In this document: piece after piece, positions 37,269 through 49,720 of the stretch | Layout: the number at the start of each line of letters is the position of its first letter | Numbering within the stretch: position 1 is the first letter of the stretch | Origin: Lepus europaeus | Lineage: Eukaryota > Chordata > Mammalia > Lagomorpha > Leporidae | Reading direction: 5' to 3' | Length of the DNA stretch: 64,000 bases | Assembly (NCBI RefSeq): GCF_033115175.1 | Contig: NC_084842.1 | Coordinates: forward strand, 27,673,549-27,737,548 | The notes under the pieces: model-generated | Database searches by the model: none | What the model saw: the letters and a program-made list of their open reading frames with translations, nothing else | What the model was told of the DNA's origin: nothing | Translations under genes and position numbers: made by a program

Positions 37269-39371
37269 CTGCAGTGGGAGCACACAAGACAACGGCACGG
37301 GCAGTCACCACTCTGCTGTTCCACCTCCCTGCAGCACGGCAGGATGGCACTCCCTCATTCCCTGGATGCACGGGCAGAACTGGCCAAGGGACTAGCTCGG
37401 GCCAGTGAAAGGCTGAGTGGGAGGGATGGGTACTTCTCGAAGCCTGTCAAAGCCAACTCGAGAAGTGCACACTTCTGCCCCCTGCAAGCTTGCAAGCCGG
37501 ACAACAGAGAACCCTGGGTGGAGGCTCCCTCCACTCGGGCCTCCAGGGAGAACGAGGGGCAGAGCCTGCTGGCAGCCAAGCAGGAAATGCACCTGCACCT
37601 TTTGAGGCCTCAGAGATTTCTAAAATTGTCCCTGCGGTGTAGCCCAGGGTAGTCTGACTGATGTACTGAATGAAAACTGTGCTTCGGGAAACACAAGCAC
37701 GTGATGAGAAATTTCTATCTTCTCTTCCACTTCAGGAATGTAACTGCACCCACGGCCCACACCTCTGTCTTGGCCCCACACAGCTGCCCAGCATGGGTCC
37801 CATTTCCAACCCCCTCCTGGCTTCCCACTGTGTGCAATGCACTTTCACCCCTGAATCACCACTGTTTCCCCCCGGGCCAATCTTATCCACTCATCAAGCA
37901 AGAATTGCTGACTGTGTGTGAAGAGACGCCTTCTAGGGACTTGTAGGCAAGAGACTAGGAAGACAAGACATGCTCTCAGCCTCTTAGGGCTTTGAGTGGC
38001 AGGAAATGGAACTGGTACCATCAGGACCACAGGAAGTCAGGGCTGGGCTGCAACCACAGTATGAATGAGGCTGAGCAGGGCTTCACGGGCAGAATGGAAC
38101 AAGGAGGGTATTTCTTGTGTAGACTGCTGGCCTTGGGGTTGGAAAGTAAGAGATTACCACAAGAAGTGCTACTGTTTGACAGAAGAGGGGAGGGAATCCA
38201 ACCTGACAGGCCCTCTACTGGGAAGATCCGGAATGATGGCAGTGCTCATGACAGGTGGATATGAGAGGGCCCATCTGTCCTTATTTCACAGCCTGCACCC
38301 ATGACAAACAGCTTCTCCTGTCCACCCATTCCTCCTTTTCCTTGCTCAATATATCTATGTATTACATGCTCACTAAAGATTTAGGGGCTGGGCTTCTAGA
38401 ACGTTCTTATTACGAGGCTTCCTCTAGTCAACCTCTGCCCTCTCTAACAAATGACATCTATCACAGAGCAGGAATCAGCTGTGCGTTTGTTTTCTTTGAC
38501 TGCATGACTCATTTTTCAGAATCAGAAATCTCTCCTAGTTGTCACACACATGGAGTTTTTCCAAGGGCTCCAAGGTGCCATGGTCTGATGATAAATGTTT
38601 AACAACTGGCTGTCTGTGGGAGAAGACGAGAGCACTGATTGGGGTGTGGAGGCCCAGGATCTCCCCCAAGGAGCCTCTTAGGCTCTGTCACCCAGATGAG
38701 CTCACTGCTGTCTGGCCCAGCCCACTCTTCACGGCCCACTCTCGAAGGCGCGGCCATGTTACTGATGGCGCTCAGCAAGCCGTCTTAAGCCAAAATGGAA
38801 ATACTAAGCAAACTTGTTGTTAGCATCTCAGCTGTCAGGAACTTTTGAACGACTTGCCCAGGATGATCTTTTAATTTATTTAAAATTCTCTCAGATGTAT
38901 CCTTAAAACTCACCCAGAGACCTCCGGCCTCCAGGAATATCTGCATAGACCTATCCCACCCACATTAACTCTAACTTCCTTAATATAACCGTTGGAGCAA
39001 GTTATAAAACTATAGTTACTCCGTTACCAGGATGTTCTTCAGGAAAGGTACCAGGTTGTAGACTCTTGCCGTGCCTCAAGAGCCAGGTACACCGTGGAGA
39101 CAAAGCAGCCGTCGTGTGCTCAGCCGGGGCTCACAAGCTCCGCTCCGCAGATCCTGCAGACTACACTTCACCTGAACCAGTGCAGGTTCCACACCAGTGC
39201 TGAACACAGGCCCTCAAGCGCATCCTCTGTCTCCGTAATTGACTCAACATCTACGTCTCTAATCACAGCGGCTTCATTCAACAGCCCAGGAACGTGGAGA
39301 CCCGGCACTGAGCGGTTCTGGAATCTGCGCTCTGCCGGGCATGATTTTAGGAGAGTAGGATGTGTACGTAC
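37269..39371 (-). other. WWC2 intron between two exons, no repeat recognised
   Basis: 2.1 kb with no SINE or L1 hallmark. Several open frames on either strand lack any similarity I recognise. Confidence 0.5.
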
Positions 39372-39464
39372 CCTTTTGACCCTCAAACTGCGCCGTTCAG
39401 TGGAGTTCCTCACAAAGAGGGATTTTTTAGCCAGCGTTGAACTGTCACTGTCACTTCGATTTAA
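39372..39464 (-). CDS. WWC2: WWC2 exon: basic, Ser-rich segment (aPKC-binding region in KIBRA)
   Basis: 93 nt, 31 codons, phase 0 at both ends. It encodes [20 protein letters not shown] followed by a basic RR-S-LRVKR end. Acceptor CCAG just above 39464; donor GTACGT at 39371. The corresponding stretch of KIBRA was mapped as the atypical-PKC-binding and phosphorylation region, so a similar role is inferred here. It is one of the most conserved stretches of the family. Confidence 0.95.
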
Positions 39465-39639
39465 CTGGCAACAAAAGATAAAAAAAAAAAAAAAAATCAC
39501 TGTGTAACAGATAGTGCCATTTGATGTTACAGAATTGAGAAGCTCATCAAATATAGCAGGTAGTGGTAATATGAATTTTTTTAAGGAAATCCTTCCCAAA
39601 CAAGTTTCTCCCTGTTCTATGGTTTTTGAAAATAACTTA

Positions 39640-39963
39640 ATTTGTGACATAGTGAATAAAGCATGCCCTGCAGTGCCACCATCCTATGTGGGTACTGGTT
39701 CGAGTCCTGGCTGCTCCACTTCCGATCCCGCTTTCTGCTATGGCCTGGGAAAAGCAGTGGAAGATGGCCCAAGTGCTTGGACCCCTGCACCCATGTGGGA
39801 GACCTGGGTGAAGCTCTTGGCTTCTGGCTTTGGCCTGGCCTGGCCTGGCCCTGGCCATTGTGGCCATCTGGGGAGTCGACTGGCAGATGAAAGATTCTGT
39901 CTGTCTCTCCCTTTCTCTCTGTAACACTGACTTCCAAATAAATAAATCAACCTTTTAAAAAAT
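39640..39963 (+). mobile_element. C-SINE, older type
   Basis: Starts near TGTGACATAGTGAATAAAGC and ends CAAATAAATAAATCAACCTT. It contains a small TGGCC tandem repeat (CCTGGCCTGGCCTGGCCC). Confidence 0.87.
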
Positions 39964-40083
39964 TTAATTTTGGTAACCAATTTAAATGACTTACTTTTGG
40001 TTGCAGTTAATAAAAGTGATATGTTAAGGAAATTATGCATGTTTTGTATTTTTAGTTAAAATGTTATATTCAATTTTATAGTT

Positions 40084-40396
40084 TTAAAAAATTACTTATT
40101 TGAGAGGCAGAGAGAGAAAGAGAGAGAGGGAGAGAGAGAAATTAAATGTTCCCATTTGCTGGTTTACTCCCCAAACGCTGGCAATTGCTGGGGCTGGGCT
40201 GAAGCCAACGCTGAAGCCAGAAGCTGGGAACTCCAATCCAGGGCTAAGCTGTGGGTAAGGGATTCCAGTGGCTCGAGCCATCACCATTGCCTCCCAGACT
40301 CTGCATCAGCAGGCAGCTGGAACCAGGCGCTGGAGGCAGGCTCTCAGCATGGGACTCAGGCATCGTAACTGCCAGGCCAAATGCTCATTCCTCAAT
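40084..40396 (-). mobile_element. Old C-SINE
   Basis: From AAAAAATTACTTATTTGAGA to CTGCCAGGCCAAATGC. Confidence 0.75.
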
Positions 40397-40823
40397 ACTC
40401 ATTTTTTTAAAAAAAAGGTTTATGTAAAGTACAGAGCTCAAGGTCAGAGTTAGGGCACAGGCTGTGACATCAAGAATTCTCTTACAACAGACGAATCACA
40501 TTCCCTTCCTCACCTGCTGCAGGTCTTTGCCGAAACGTCATCTTACCAATAAATGCCACTGTACTCCTCACTCTCAGCCCCCTTAATTTGCTCTACGGTT
40601 CTCCACAGCACTGATGCCCACCAAGGTACTTCACAGCTTATTCACAGTAATCCCTGTTCATCATCTGCAGAGATCGCCAAGAACGAAAGCTCTGCAAGGG
40701 CGGGGCTCTGGGTCTCTGTGCTTCTTGATGAATCTAGAAAGTGCTGCAGAGCAGGAAACTAATACAACATTGGTTAACTTCTAATTTTAATAGCCTTTCT
40801 GATCAATTTATAATATTATATCT

Positions 40824-41141
40824 GAGGCCAGCATTGTGGCACAGTGAGTAAAGCTGCTGCCTGCGATGCCAGCATCCCACATGGGTTCCTGTTCGGGCTG
40901 CTCCAATTCCAATCCAGCTCTCTGCTGGTGCACCTGGGAAAGCAACAGAACATGGCCCAGGTCCCTGAGCTCCTGCACCCACATGGGGGACTGGGAGGAA
41001 GCTCCTGACTCCTGACTTCAGCCTGGCCCAGCCCTGGCCATTGTGGCCATTTGGGGAGTTAACCAGTGGATGGAAGACCTGTCTCTGTTTCTCCCTCTCT
41101 CTGTAACTCTGTGTTTCAAATAAATAAACCTTTAAAGAAAT
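40824..41141 (+). mobile_element. C-SINE, older type
   Basis: Begins GAGGCCAGCATTGTGGCACA, ends CAAATAAATAAACCTTTAAA. Confidence 0.88.
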
Positions 41142-41276
41142 ATTGAATCTGTCTTTTGTAAATCACAAATAATTCTGAAGGTAAAATTTGGCAAACTGAC
41201 ATAAATCCCAGAATTTTTGTCACAGAACTATGGATCTGATTTTATATCTATGGACATTATTAAGAGATGACTTTTG

Positions 41277-41606
41277 GGGTCTGGCACTGTGCTGTAATAG
41301 GTTAAGCCTCTGTCTGTGGTGTCGGCATCCCATATGGGTGCCAGTTCGTGTCTAGGCTACTCCATTTCCAATCCAGCTCTCTGCTAATATGCCTGAGAAA
41401 GCAACTGAGGCAGCCAAAGTCTTTGGGCCAATGCACCCATGTGAAAGACCCAGAAGAAGCTCCTGGTTCCTGCTTTGGATCTGCCCAGCTCTGGCTATTG
41501 TGGACACTTGGGGACTGAAACAAAAGATGGAAGATCTCTGTCTCTCTCTCTCTCTCACTTTGCCTCTCAGATAAATAAATAAGTCTTAAAAAAGAAAAAA
41601 AAAAAG
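41277..41606 (+). mobile_element. C-SINE, older type
   Basis: Begins GGGTCTGGCACTGTGCTGTA, ends ATAAATAAATAAGTCTTAAA plus A tail. The target duplication AGATGACTTTTG is intact on both sides. Confidence 0.92.
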
Positions 41607-41961
41607 ATGACTTTTGCTCTAAAACCCATCTCCTGGTTTTCAGCTCTGAAAGACTAACATGATTTGAGGCATGCATGATACACAGCAGATATGTACAAAA
41701 CACCTATCTCAAAGTCACTTTATGTTTCTAAAGACTTAAGTCCAAATACATCTGGTAGCAAGACCCTTAAACGCCACTCACTTGCTAGATAAGTCATGTT
41801 AGAACTAACAAGACTAGCTGTGGCGCCAGCACAAGCTAAACACAATCGCAGCCACGGGACGATGCCCACTGTGGAGCGTTTCTAGCCAAGCGTGTTTTCA
41901 GCGACCACGCAGATTCTCCCGCAGCGTCTGTGGCAGAGGGGAAGACGCCCCCGCGGCTTAC

Positions 41962-42126
41962 CCTGCACACGTACTGGCTCCGCTGGCCCGGCGAGAAGGT
42001 CTGTGAGCGCACGATCATGCCGCTCCGTGCCAGCGGCGGCCGGCCCGGGCTCAGGCCACTTCGCTCTTTGGGCCGAACCGCCACGCCCCCGCTAACTGCT
42101 TCATCTGTGTTCGTCTCCTTATCAAC
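41962..42126 (-). CDS. WWC2: WWC2 exon: VDKETNTDE linker and SQTFSPG segment
   Basis: 165 nt, 55 codons, phase 0 at both ends. It begins VDKETNTDEAV and ends VRSQTFSPGQRSQYVCR, both WWC-family landmarks. Acceptor GCAG before 42126; donor GTAAGC at 41961. It joins to LNRSDSDSS of the next exon exactly as in KIBRA ([14 protein letters not shown]). The middle is low-complexity and Pro/Arg-rich and is less conserved. Confidence 0.95.
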
Positions 42127-43256
42127 CTGCAAGAGAAGTCGGCAGGTCTTCTAAGTAAGAAAAGCCACAGGGACTCCTCTGGCTGGGTGGCTGCTCCGGA
42201 GAGCAGGGCTCGCGTGCAACTTGGGAAGGGCAACTGGGAAGGAAGGTTTTCTACCGAGAGCTCTTGGCAGGCTGCCCAACGAGGTTGCCCACGACAGCAG
42301 CAACGTCTCTAACAGGCCAGGCTTCGACATGAAGGCTGGGACTGAAGAGGCTCCATAACTAATCCTATCTGGGAATGTGTCATCGTTAAACACTATTCAG
42401 CTTTCTAATGAGATTTTTTTTCCAGAATAAATGATAAAAGACAGGACAAACTACACAAGGGTAAATTTAACTAGAACACGCAGTCAAACATATATGAATG
42501 GAAGAAGTGTTGTGCAGCTGAATTTGGATTTTTCACTGGATCTTTGGGAACGTAACAAAAATAAAATTTAAATAAAAATGGAAGTTTCTCAAAATACAAA
42601 TGAGGGAGGCAAAGGCATATGTTTACTGCTAGTTTTGCGTGGATTCCGAAACTCTCCTAATGAGAGTGGAAGGACATGCTTGGACAGGGTGTATTATTTT
42701 CTCACAAATAAACAGGCATTTTCTAACTTTTATTACCACCATTCCAAGAGTGCCGGGATCCTCAAAGTGTAAAAACGGTTTTCCCCGCTAGGGGGCCAGT
42801 GAAGCTACCTACTCACTAGCTTGGCTGGGGCCTCTGCCAGAACGGAGTCAACTGCCACTTTCCACAAACTCCAGTCAGGACAGCATCTGACCAAGATCAA
42901 CTAAATATCTACCTGTGTCTGCAATCAAAATAAACTGACATCCTATCTGAAACTTGATCAGTTCAGTCACCCTTCTAGCCAAGAAATTCAGAGAATACTT
43001 TAAAATCAGTATTCACAAAATACAGAGAGCAAAAGGAGCTAGCACTGTTTCTTTTTTTAGATCAAATATTCGTGGAAAAATCAGTATTTTGGCACATTAA
43101 AAAAAGTCAAAGCATCTACAATGCTTTTCAGAGCCTATTTCCACCATCGTCTTTCACTAGCAGCTCCTGGTACAAAATCCTGCCGTGGAGTTGCACCTGA
43201 GGAGATACAGGAGCATCTAAGGAGTCTAGCTGGTGCCTGTGAGGCTGAGCACCCAC
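42127..43256 (-). other. WWC2 intron, single copy
   Basis: 1.1 kb without recognised repeats. Includes 43121-43256, which is open in the frame of the exon above but is judged intronic. Confidence 0.5.
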
Positions 43257-43455
43257 CAGCGTGGGCGTCCCCATCGGTGGCTGACTCCCAGGGTCTTTGG
43301 CACACTCGCTTCCTCTCCTACTGCCGCCTTCACTCATCTCAGGAACGTGAGCTCGTGAGCTGGAGTCTGGGGTGCAGCTACTGCCCTCCAGCAACTTAAC
43401 TTCAGCCTCATCTTCGGCCACAATGTCGGCGGCGGCCACTCTCAGCAGCGTTAGC
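43257..43455 (-). CDS. WWC2: WWC2 exon: variable acidic/Ser-rich linker
   Basis: 199 nt. The first G completes a TGG tryptophan codon split with the upstream exon. It then encodes LTLLRVAAADIVAEDEAEVK and a divergent Ser/Pro-rich stretch ending QPPMGTPTL. Acceptor CTAG before 43455; donor CTG|GTGGGT at 43256. This donor was chosen over two others in the same frame (GTGCAA at 43196 and GTGAAA further on) because the resulting join TPTL|VDKETNTD matches what I recall of human WWC2. Disordered linker between the C2 and C-terminal helices. Confidence 0.86.
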
Positions 43456-44100
43456 CTAGGATGAGACAAACAAAACACACTGTAAGTGGAGCGCCCGTGC
43501 TCACCGAGGAGTGGGACCTGCGCACGCTCACCCACTTTCTGGGAAATAGCGTGAGCCATTTTTTTGGCTGGACTGTTTAATTACGTATCTCAAAAAAATA
43601 AAATTTTCACTTTACTCTCTAGCAATCAGTGGTAAAACCACCATAGCATGGTATACAAGTTAAACTTGGGAAACAGGACCTAATTCCCAGATATTAAAAT
43701 GCAAATATGCTAAAATTCACACACAAAATTTAATCCCAGCAGTAAAATATATTGACACTCACTGCACAACAGTGCATTACTAGTTGCTAGTTAACCATGA
43801 AAGCAGTCAGACAACAGAACGGAGTTCCAAGCAGGTCAGAGTGAGTGAAGACAGAAGGATTAAAATGTCTGTTCCTGACCGTGTCCGCAGACTAGCATGG
43901 CGTACGGGGCGTCTGACCACTACGCTGACGCCTGACGGCCACACCACCTCACGGTTAACCTGACCGTGGCACCGGCTGGGCGGCGTCACAGCCACACCGG
44001 AGCACAAGCGCAGTCCCACAGATTCACCAGGCAGGAGCTCCAGCTTGCTTCCAGCTTCCCAAGCTTTGCTGAGCTTCACGTTCTTAGAAGAACATTCTAG

Positions 44101-44431
44101 GCCGGCGCTGTGGCTTAACAGGCTAATTCTCCGCCTTGCGGCGCCGGCACACCGGGTTCTAGTCCCGGTTGGGGCACAGGATTCTATCCCAGTTGCCCCT
44201 CTTCCAGGCCAGCTCTCTGCTGTGGCCCGGGAAGGCAGTGGAGGATGGCCCAAGTCCTTGGGCCCTGTACCCGCATGGGAGACCAGGAGAAGCACCTGGC
44301 TCCTGGCTTCGGATCAGCGAGATGCACCGGCCGCAGTGGCCATTGGAGGGTGAACCAACGGCAAAAAGGAAGACCTTTCTCTCTGTCTCTTTCTCTCACT
44401 GTCCACTCTGCCTGTCCAAAAAAAAAAAAAG
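44101..44431 (+). mobile_element. Young-type C-SINE
   Basis: Begins GGCCGGCGCTGTGGCTTAAC, ends CTGTCCAAAAAAAAAAAA. The target duplication AGAACATTCT is intact. Confidence 0.95.
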
Positions 44432-45553
44432 AACATTCTGCCAGCTGACACTTAAGTGTCGAAATCTAACGGCAACTGGCGGCACAATGACAAAATGGCG
44501 GATTGATTTTTAAATTTCTGGCCATGAAATGAAAACCAGGGGGAACCAACGACCACTACTCTGAGTTATAAGTTCTTTTATTTACGTATGTGTGCAACAA
44601 ACCGTATTTTACACACCTGAGGAAAATGCAACACTTCCAGATGCTATAATGAACTCATAATCATGCTACCTGTTCCCCAGGGCTCTGCCTTCTATTCACT
44701 AAAAGGACTTCTGGTAAGCACAAGGTCTCACTGCACCTTTCTACATCACTCCAGCAGGTCTTCCTTTGAATATCCATGAGTATTGTCTATGATGTACCCT
44801 GTCACTCTGAGTTTTAAAACCATGTTATGTAGATACAGACACACAAAAGCATTCTATATATGTAGGCGCAAATGTGTGCTAACAGTAATTCAACCAAACA
44901 TAATAGAAGAAATTAAATATATTAAAATATATATTATCTATTATATATAATATGTATTATATATTAAAAATATATATATTAAAAAATCAACCTAAGTGGT
45001 TTTACATTATATTTAAAAACACTGAGGTATTCACTAAATTTTTTTTAGAGAACAGACTGCAACCCAGGAATAACAGCTCTGGACAAATGCTGTAATAACC
45101 CACCCTCACCCCCTTTTTCTCTGAAAAGGACATAGTATGGATAAAGAGAAGAAAAGAAAAAAGTAAAACTGGTAACAATGAAAGACTGTTCAGAAGCTGC
45201 TTTCTAAATATCTCCTTTGTCTTGCCAAAGCCCAAATGTACTTCTAAAAGTTTAAAGAGTCAGTTTTTAATTCACCTATAACTCTATAGTAAAGCCACTA
45301 TATCTTTCCAAATTAATAGCTTGGATTTAAAAAAAAAAAAAGCTCAGAAAACAGCATGAAAAATTGTGGCTAATGTGCTAAATTCGTCCCTTGTCATTAC
45401 CTTCAACTGTCCAGTGACCAAGCACAGACTTTCCCTCAGCTACAGCTCACTACAGCTGCGTCGCTTCCAAAAAGGAGTCCCTAGAAACTTCTTATGAGAA
45501 ACTAAACACATTCTCTTTAAGTTCCCTACAGCGGAAGTAAAGGATGGTTTTAC
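44432..45553 (-). other. WWC2 intron, AT-rich, with an AT-repeat patch
   Basis: No exon or SINE seen. About 44920-44990 is a run of AT-rich imperfect repeats (TATATAATATGTATTATATA type). Confidence 0.5.
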
Positions 45554-45675
45554 CAGTCGCCATCTGGACCCCCCTGCTCTTCGTGCCCTGGTTCCTCCTC
45601 CTCTTCTTGTGCTAATTCTTGTTCTACAGCCAACAGCTCAGCTGATGTTCTTGCAAGCAAGGTTGACACTGCATC
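45554..45675 (-). CDS. WWC2: WWC2 exon: acidic segment after the C2 domain
   Basis: 122 nt, beginning in phase 0: DAVSTLLARTSAELLAVEQE, then a run of glutamates (EEEEE) and GPDGD, with the last TG completed by the next exon to give W. Acceptor CCAG before 45675; donor GTAAAA at 45553. KIBRA has the same DAVSALL...ELE helix and a long Glu-rich tract. The helix-then-acid design is typical of the family. Confidence 0.93.
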
Positions 45676-46423
45676 CTGGAGAATGAAAACATGGGGCAAT
45701 TAACATCATATACCCCAGACAGGCTGTGAAGACTCTGAGAGCAGGACTTATACTTCCCGCTGTGAAAGAGAAAGCCTGGATGAGGCTCAACTCTCCTGCT
45801 GAGAAGAAACATGAAAGCTGAGTACAAGGAAGCAAAAACAAATAAAAACTCCCAATCGTTTTTAAAGCAGTGAAGAGCAACAAAAGCAAGCAGGACCTGA
45901 GGGCCAAGATCCCAGGGAGAAGAGGATCGCAAGGTGAAGCTACCATCACAGCTACTGGTGTTTGTCAATTCTCTAAGTGAGGCCTGTGGGCTGAGCGGAC
46001 GGTGGCTGCCTAGAACTGGCCTTGGCAGTGTGAGCAGAAGACTAAAACTGAGCTCAGGACTCCAAAGGGAGTCAGCCCTTGCGGCCAGATAAAGTGAACT
46101 GTAAAGTTAGCCCAGGATTCCTGTCAAGGCAAACCAAGCAAAAAAAAAAACCAGCTGCTTAAAGTTCATGAAAATGTGTATTAGAAAAAAAAAACACAAA
46201 ACCATGCATGGGCTTCAAAGGATTTTTGCACCAAAATAAACTTATCTTTTAATTCTATTTTTCAAAACTTTTTGAAGTTCCCTTCTTTCTATGAATATCC
46301 TCAGAAAAATAATTTCAAATTATGGACTTGGGAAAGCCTTCGCTTTGCAAAAGTATGATGTTGTCACAAAGATAGATAAATAAGCCAATGGAACGGAAAA
46401 GAAAATCTAGGAACAGACTCACT

Positions 46424-46727
46424 TTTTTTAAATTAAAGATTATTTATTTGAGAGGTACTGATAGAGACAGACAGGCAGAGAGAGAAAGGTCTTCCGTCTG
46501 CTGGTTCACTCCCCAAATGGCCACAATGGCTGGAGCAGGCTGATCTAAAGCCAGGAGCCGGAGCTGCTCTGGGTCTCCCACAAGCTCCTGGGCCATCTTC
46601 CACTGTTTTCCTAGGCCATAGCAGAGAGCTGAATCAGAAGAGGAGCAGCAGGGCCCTAAATCAGTGCCCACATGGGATGCTGGCACTGCAGGCAGAGGCT
46701 TAACCCACTATGCCACAGAACCAGCCT
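46424..46727 (-). mobile_element. C-SINE inserted in L1
   Basis: From TTTTTTTAAATTAAAGATTA to TATGCCACAGAACCAGCC. Confidence 0.86.
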
Positions 46728-46773
46728 CTCACACACACTTTTATAAAGGTCACTTGAATAAAAAGTGACACTG

Positions 46774-47105
46774 CAGGGGCCGGTGCTGTAGTGCAGTGGG
46801 TTAACACCTTGGCCTGAAGCACCAGCATCCCATATGGGCACCAGTTCGAGACCTGGCTGCTCCACTTCCACCCAGCTCTCTGCTGTGGCCTGGGAAAGCA
46901 GTAGAAGATGGCCCAAGTCCTTGGGCCCTTGCACCAGCATGGGAGACCTGGAAGAGGCTCCTGGCTCAAGGCTTCAGATTGGCACTGCTCTGACCATTGT
47001 GGTGAATTGGGGAGTGAATCATTGCATGGAGGACCTCTCTCTCTCTCTGCCTTTCCTCTCTCTGTGTTAACTCTGACTTTCAAATAAATAAATAAATAAA
47101 TCATT
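46774..47105 (+). mobile_element. C-SINE inserted in L1
   Basis: Begins GGGGCCGGTGCTGTAGTGCA, ends in (TAAA)n. Target duplication AAAAGTGACACTGCA / AAAAGGTGATACTGCA, slightly diverged. Confidence 0.92.
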
Positions 47106-47292
47106 TTTTGTATATAAAAAGGTGATACTGCAATCCAGAGAAAGATGGTCTTTTCAACAAATGATGCTGAATTAATCAGCCATCATATATGGATAAAAAA
47201 GAATCTTGAAATCTAACTCATATTTTAGGAAAAACTAATACCAGATGGATTATAGCTCTAAATGTAAATGACAAAACAATATAAGCTCTTGG

Positions 47293-47645
47293 AGTGGGCG
47301 TTGCGGTGCAGCTTGTTAAGCTGCCACTTGCAACACTGCATCTCATATTGGAGTGCCAGTTTGAGTCCCAGCAACTCCATGTTTCACATCCTGCTTCCTT
47401 CTAATGTGCCTGTGAGGCAGTAGATGATCGCCCAAGTGCTTATGTTCCTGTCACCCAAATGGGAGACCTGGATGTAGTTCCTTTCTCCTGGCTTCAGCCT
47501 GGCCCTGCTCCAGTAGGCATTTGGGGAGTGAACAAGATATTGAAGATATTTCTCTCTGTGTGTGTGTATATGTGTGTGAGTGTGTGTGTGTGTGTGTCTT
47601 TCTCTCTCTCTGTTATTCTGCTCTCAAATAAATGTAAATCATTAC
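47293..47645 (+). mobile_element. Old C-SINE with an internal (GT)n tract
   Basis: Begins GAGTGGGCGTTGCGGTGCAG, ends CTCAAATAAATGTAAATC. The CT-rich 3' tract has expanded to GT repeats around 47557-47600. Confidence 0.82.
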
Positions 47646-48308
47646 AAAAGTAATAAAACTCTAAAATAGCAAGTGAAAAGTACTATGCATAAAGGGGGAA
47701 AATGATAAATAAGACCTAATTAAAGCTCAGTATTTCCATTCATTCAAAAGACAACATTAAGAAAACAAGGGAAGCCACAGAATGGGGAAATATATTTGCA
47801 ATAAATATAACTGAAAACACTAATATCTGAGATTAACCCCATAAACCAATAAAATACACAATAAGAAAATGGATAAAATCTTGAATAAAGAGAAATCCAA
47901 GTTAAAAATATGAGATAATGCTATACCACCACCAAAATGACAAAAATCAAAGAAGATGGACAATATTTCTACCAAAAGATAGGTACAAGAATGCTAATAG
48001 CTGCACTATTTACGATACACACCTCTACCCCCATTAGTAGTAAGTCAAATTTCCATCAGTGTTAGAATGGATAAACTGTAATATAATTAAACAATACAGT
48101 ACTAAGGAACAAGGAGCATGGACTACAATTACACAGACAATGTGGATGACTCACACACACAATGGTGAGTATGCCTGGCCAGATTGAGAGAACAGATAAT
48201 GGTTCCGTTACTGCAGGGCCTTTGAGAAGTGCATGGACACTATACTATGAAAAAATCTGACAGGGGTGAGGCATCAAGGAGGATTCTGGGGTAATGGTGG
48301 TATTCAAT

Positions 48309-49720
48309 CTTTCGTTTTTGAAAGCTTTTATTTAATGAATACAAATTTCATAGGTACAGCTTTAGGAATATAATGGTTCTTCCCCCCAATACCCGCCCTC
48401 CCATGCCTTCTCCCATCCCATCTCCTATTCCCTCTCCCATCCAATTCTACATTAAGATTCATTTTTAATTATCTTTATATACAGAAGACCAACTGTGCAA
48501 CAGTTTGCACCCACATAGACACACAAAGTATCAAGTACTGTTCGAGGACTAGTTTTTTTTTTTTTTTTTTTTTTTAATTTATTTTTTTGACAGGCAGAGT
48601 GGATAGTGAGAGAGACAGACAGAGAGAAAGGTCTTCCTTTTTGCCGTTGGTTCACCCTCCAATGGCCACTGTGGCCAGCGCATCGTGCTGATCCGAAGCC
48701 AGGAGCCAGGTGCTTCTCCTGGTCTCCAATGCGGGTGCAGGGCCCAAGCACTTGGGCCATCCTCCACTGCCTTCCCAGGCCACAGCAGAGAGCTGGCCTG
48801 GAAGAGGGGCAACCGGGATAGAATCCGGTGCCCCAACCGGGACTAGAACCCGGTGTGCCGGCGCCGCAAGGCGGAGGATTAGCCTGTTAAGCCACGGCGC
48901 CAGCCTCGAGCACTAGTTTTACCGTTAATTTCCATAGTACAACTCATTAAGGACAGAGGTCCTGCAGGGGGAGTAAGTGCACAGTCACTCCTGTTGTTGA
49001 TTTAACAATTGACACTCTTATTTATGATGTCAGTGATCACCTGGGGCGCTTGTCATGAGCTGCCTAGGCTATGGAAGCATTTTGATTCCACAAACTCCAT
49101 CAGTATTTAGACAGGGACATAAGCAAGGTGGAGTTCTCTCCTGCCTGCAGAAAAAAGTACCTCCTTCTTTGATGGCCTCTTCCTTCCACTGGGGTCTCAC
49201 TCACAAAGATTCTTCATGTAGACCACTTTTTGCCACAGTGTCTTGGCTTTCCACGCCTGAAATGCTCTCATGGGCTTTTCAGCCAGATCCAAATGCCTTA
49301 AGGGCTGACTCTGAGGTCAGACTACTGTTTAGGGCGTTTGTCATTCTATGAGTCTGCTGTGTGGCCTGCTTCCCATGTTGATCATTGTCTCCTTTTTAAT
49401 TCTATCTATTGTTATTACCAGACACTTAGTTTTATTTTGTGATTGCTTTGACACTTAATCCTATCTATATGATCAGTTGAACACTTAAAATGTCACTTTA
49501 ATATGTAAGATGACATTAGTACCACCCAGCTTAATGGGATTTGGCAAGTTTTTAGCTTCACCCTTAGGGGTAAGTCTGTGGGAATTGTATGCTAAACTGT
49601 ACATTTCCTCCCTCTCTTATTTCCATTCTTAATTTTCAATTGGGATCTATTTTCAATTGGATTTAAACATCTATGAATAAGTCTGTGTTAAGTAAAGAGT
49701 TCAAGCCTTGGTATTAAGAA
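48309..49720 (-). mobile_element. Lagomorph L1 3' end, reverse orientation
   Basis: Starts with the reverse of an L1 3' end (GCTTTTATTTAATGAATACA, TTTCATAGGTACAGC, CCCCCAATACCCGCCCTCCC), a composition typical of lagomorph L1 3' UTRs, and continues past a SINE to about 49720. GATTCTGGGGTAATGGTGGT at 48285 and a near copy at 49724 flank it and may be its target duplication. Only the 3' UTR part is present (5'-truncated). Confidence 0.7.
48553..48905 (-). mobile_element. Young-type C-SINE inserted in an L1 3' UTR
   Basis: Long poly-T, then TTTTTTGACAGGCAGAGTGG to CCACGGCGCCAGCC. Target duplication TCGAGGACTAG / TCGAGCACTAG. Confidence 0.94.

Larger units (their letters stand above)
46140..48300 (+). 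mobile_element. Old L1, ORF2 3' half in + orientation
   Basis: ORF2 words lie around 46385 (GCCAATGGAACGGAAAAGAA), 47140-47290 (TGGTCTTTTCAACAAATGAT), 47690-48130 (CCACAGAATGGGGAAATATA, GGATAAACTGTAATATAATT) and a 3' UTR-like end near 48281 (TTCTGGGGTAATGGTGGTAT). Three SINEs interrupt it. Ancient and stop-ridden. Confidence 0.78.

Noticed and set aside
39168-39650. - strand ORF of 160 codons as a gene of its own
   Set aside because: Only 39372-39464 is coding: it is the WWC2 exon LNRSDSDSS..., bounded by clear splice sites. The rest is read-through into introns.
43128-43256. Extension of the WWC2 exon past 43257 to a GTGCAA donor at 43196
   Set aside because: The frame stays open, but the GTGGGT donor at 43256 gives the join TPTL|VDKETNTD that matches the family; the longer form adds residues I do not know from any WWC2.
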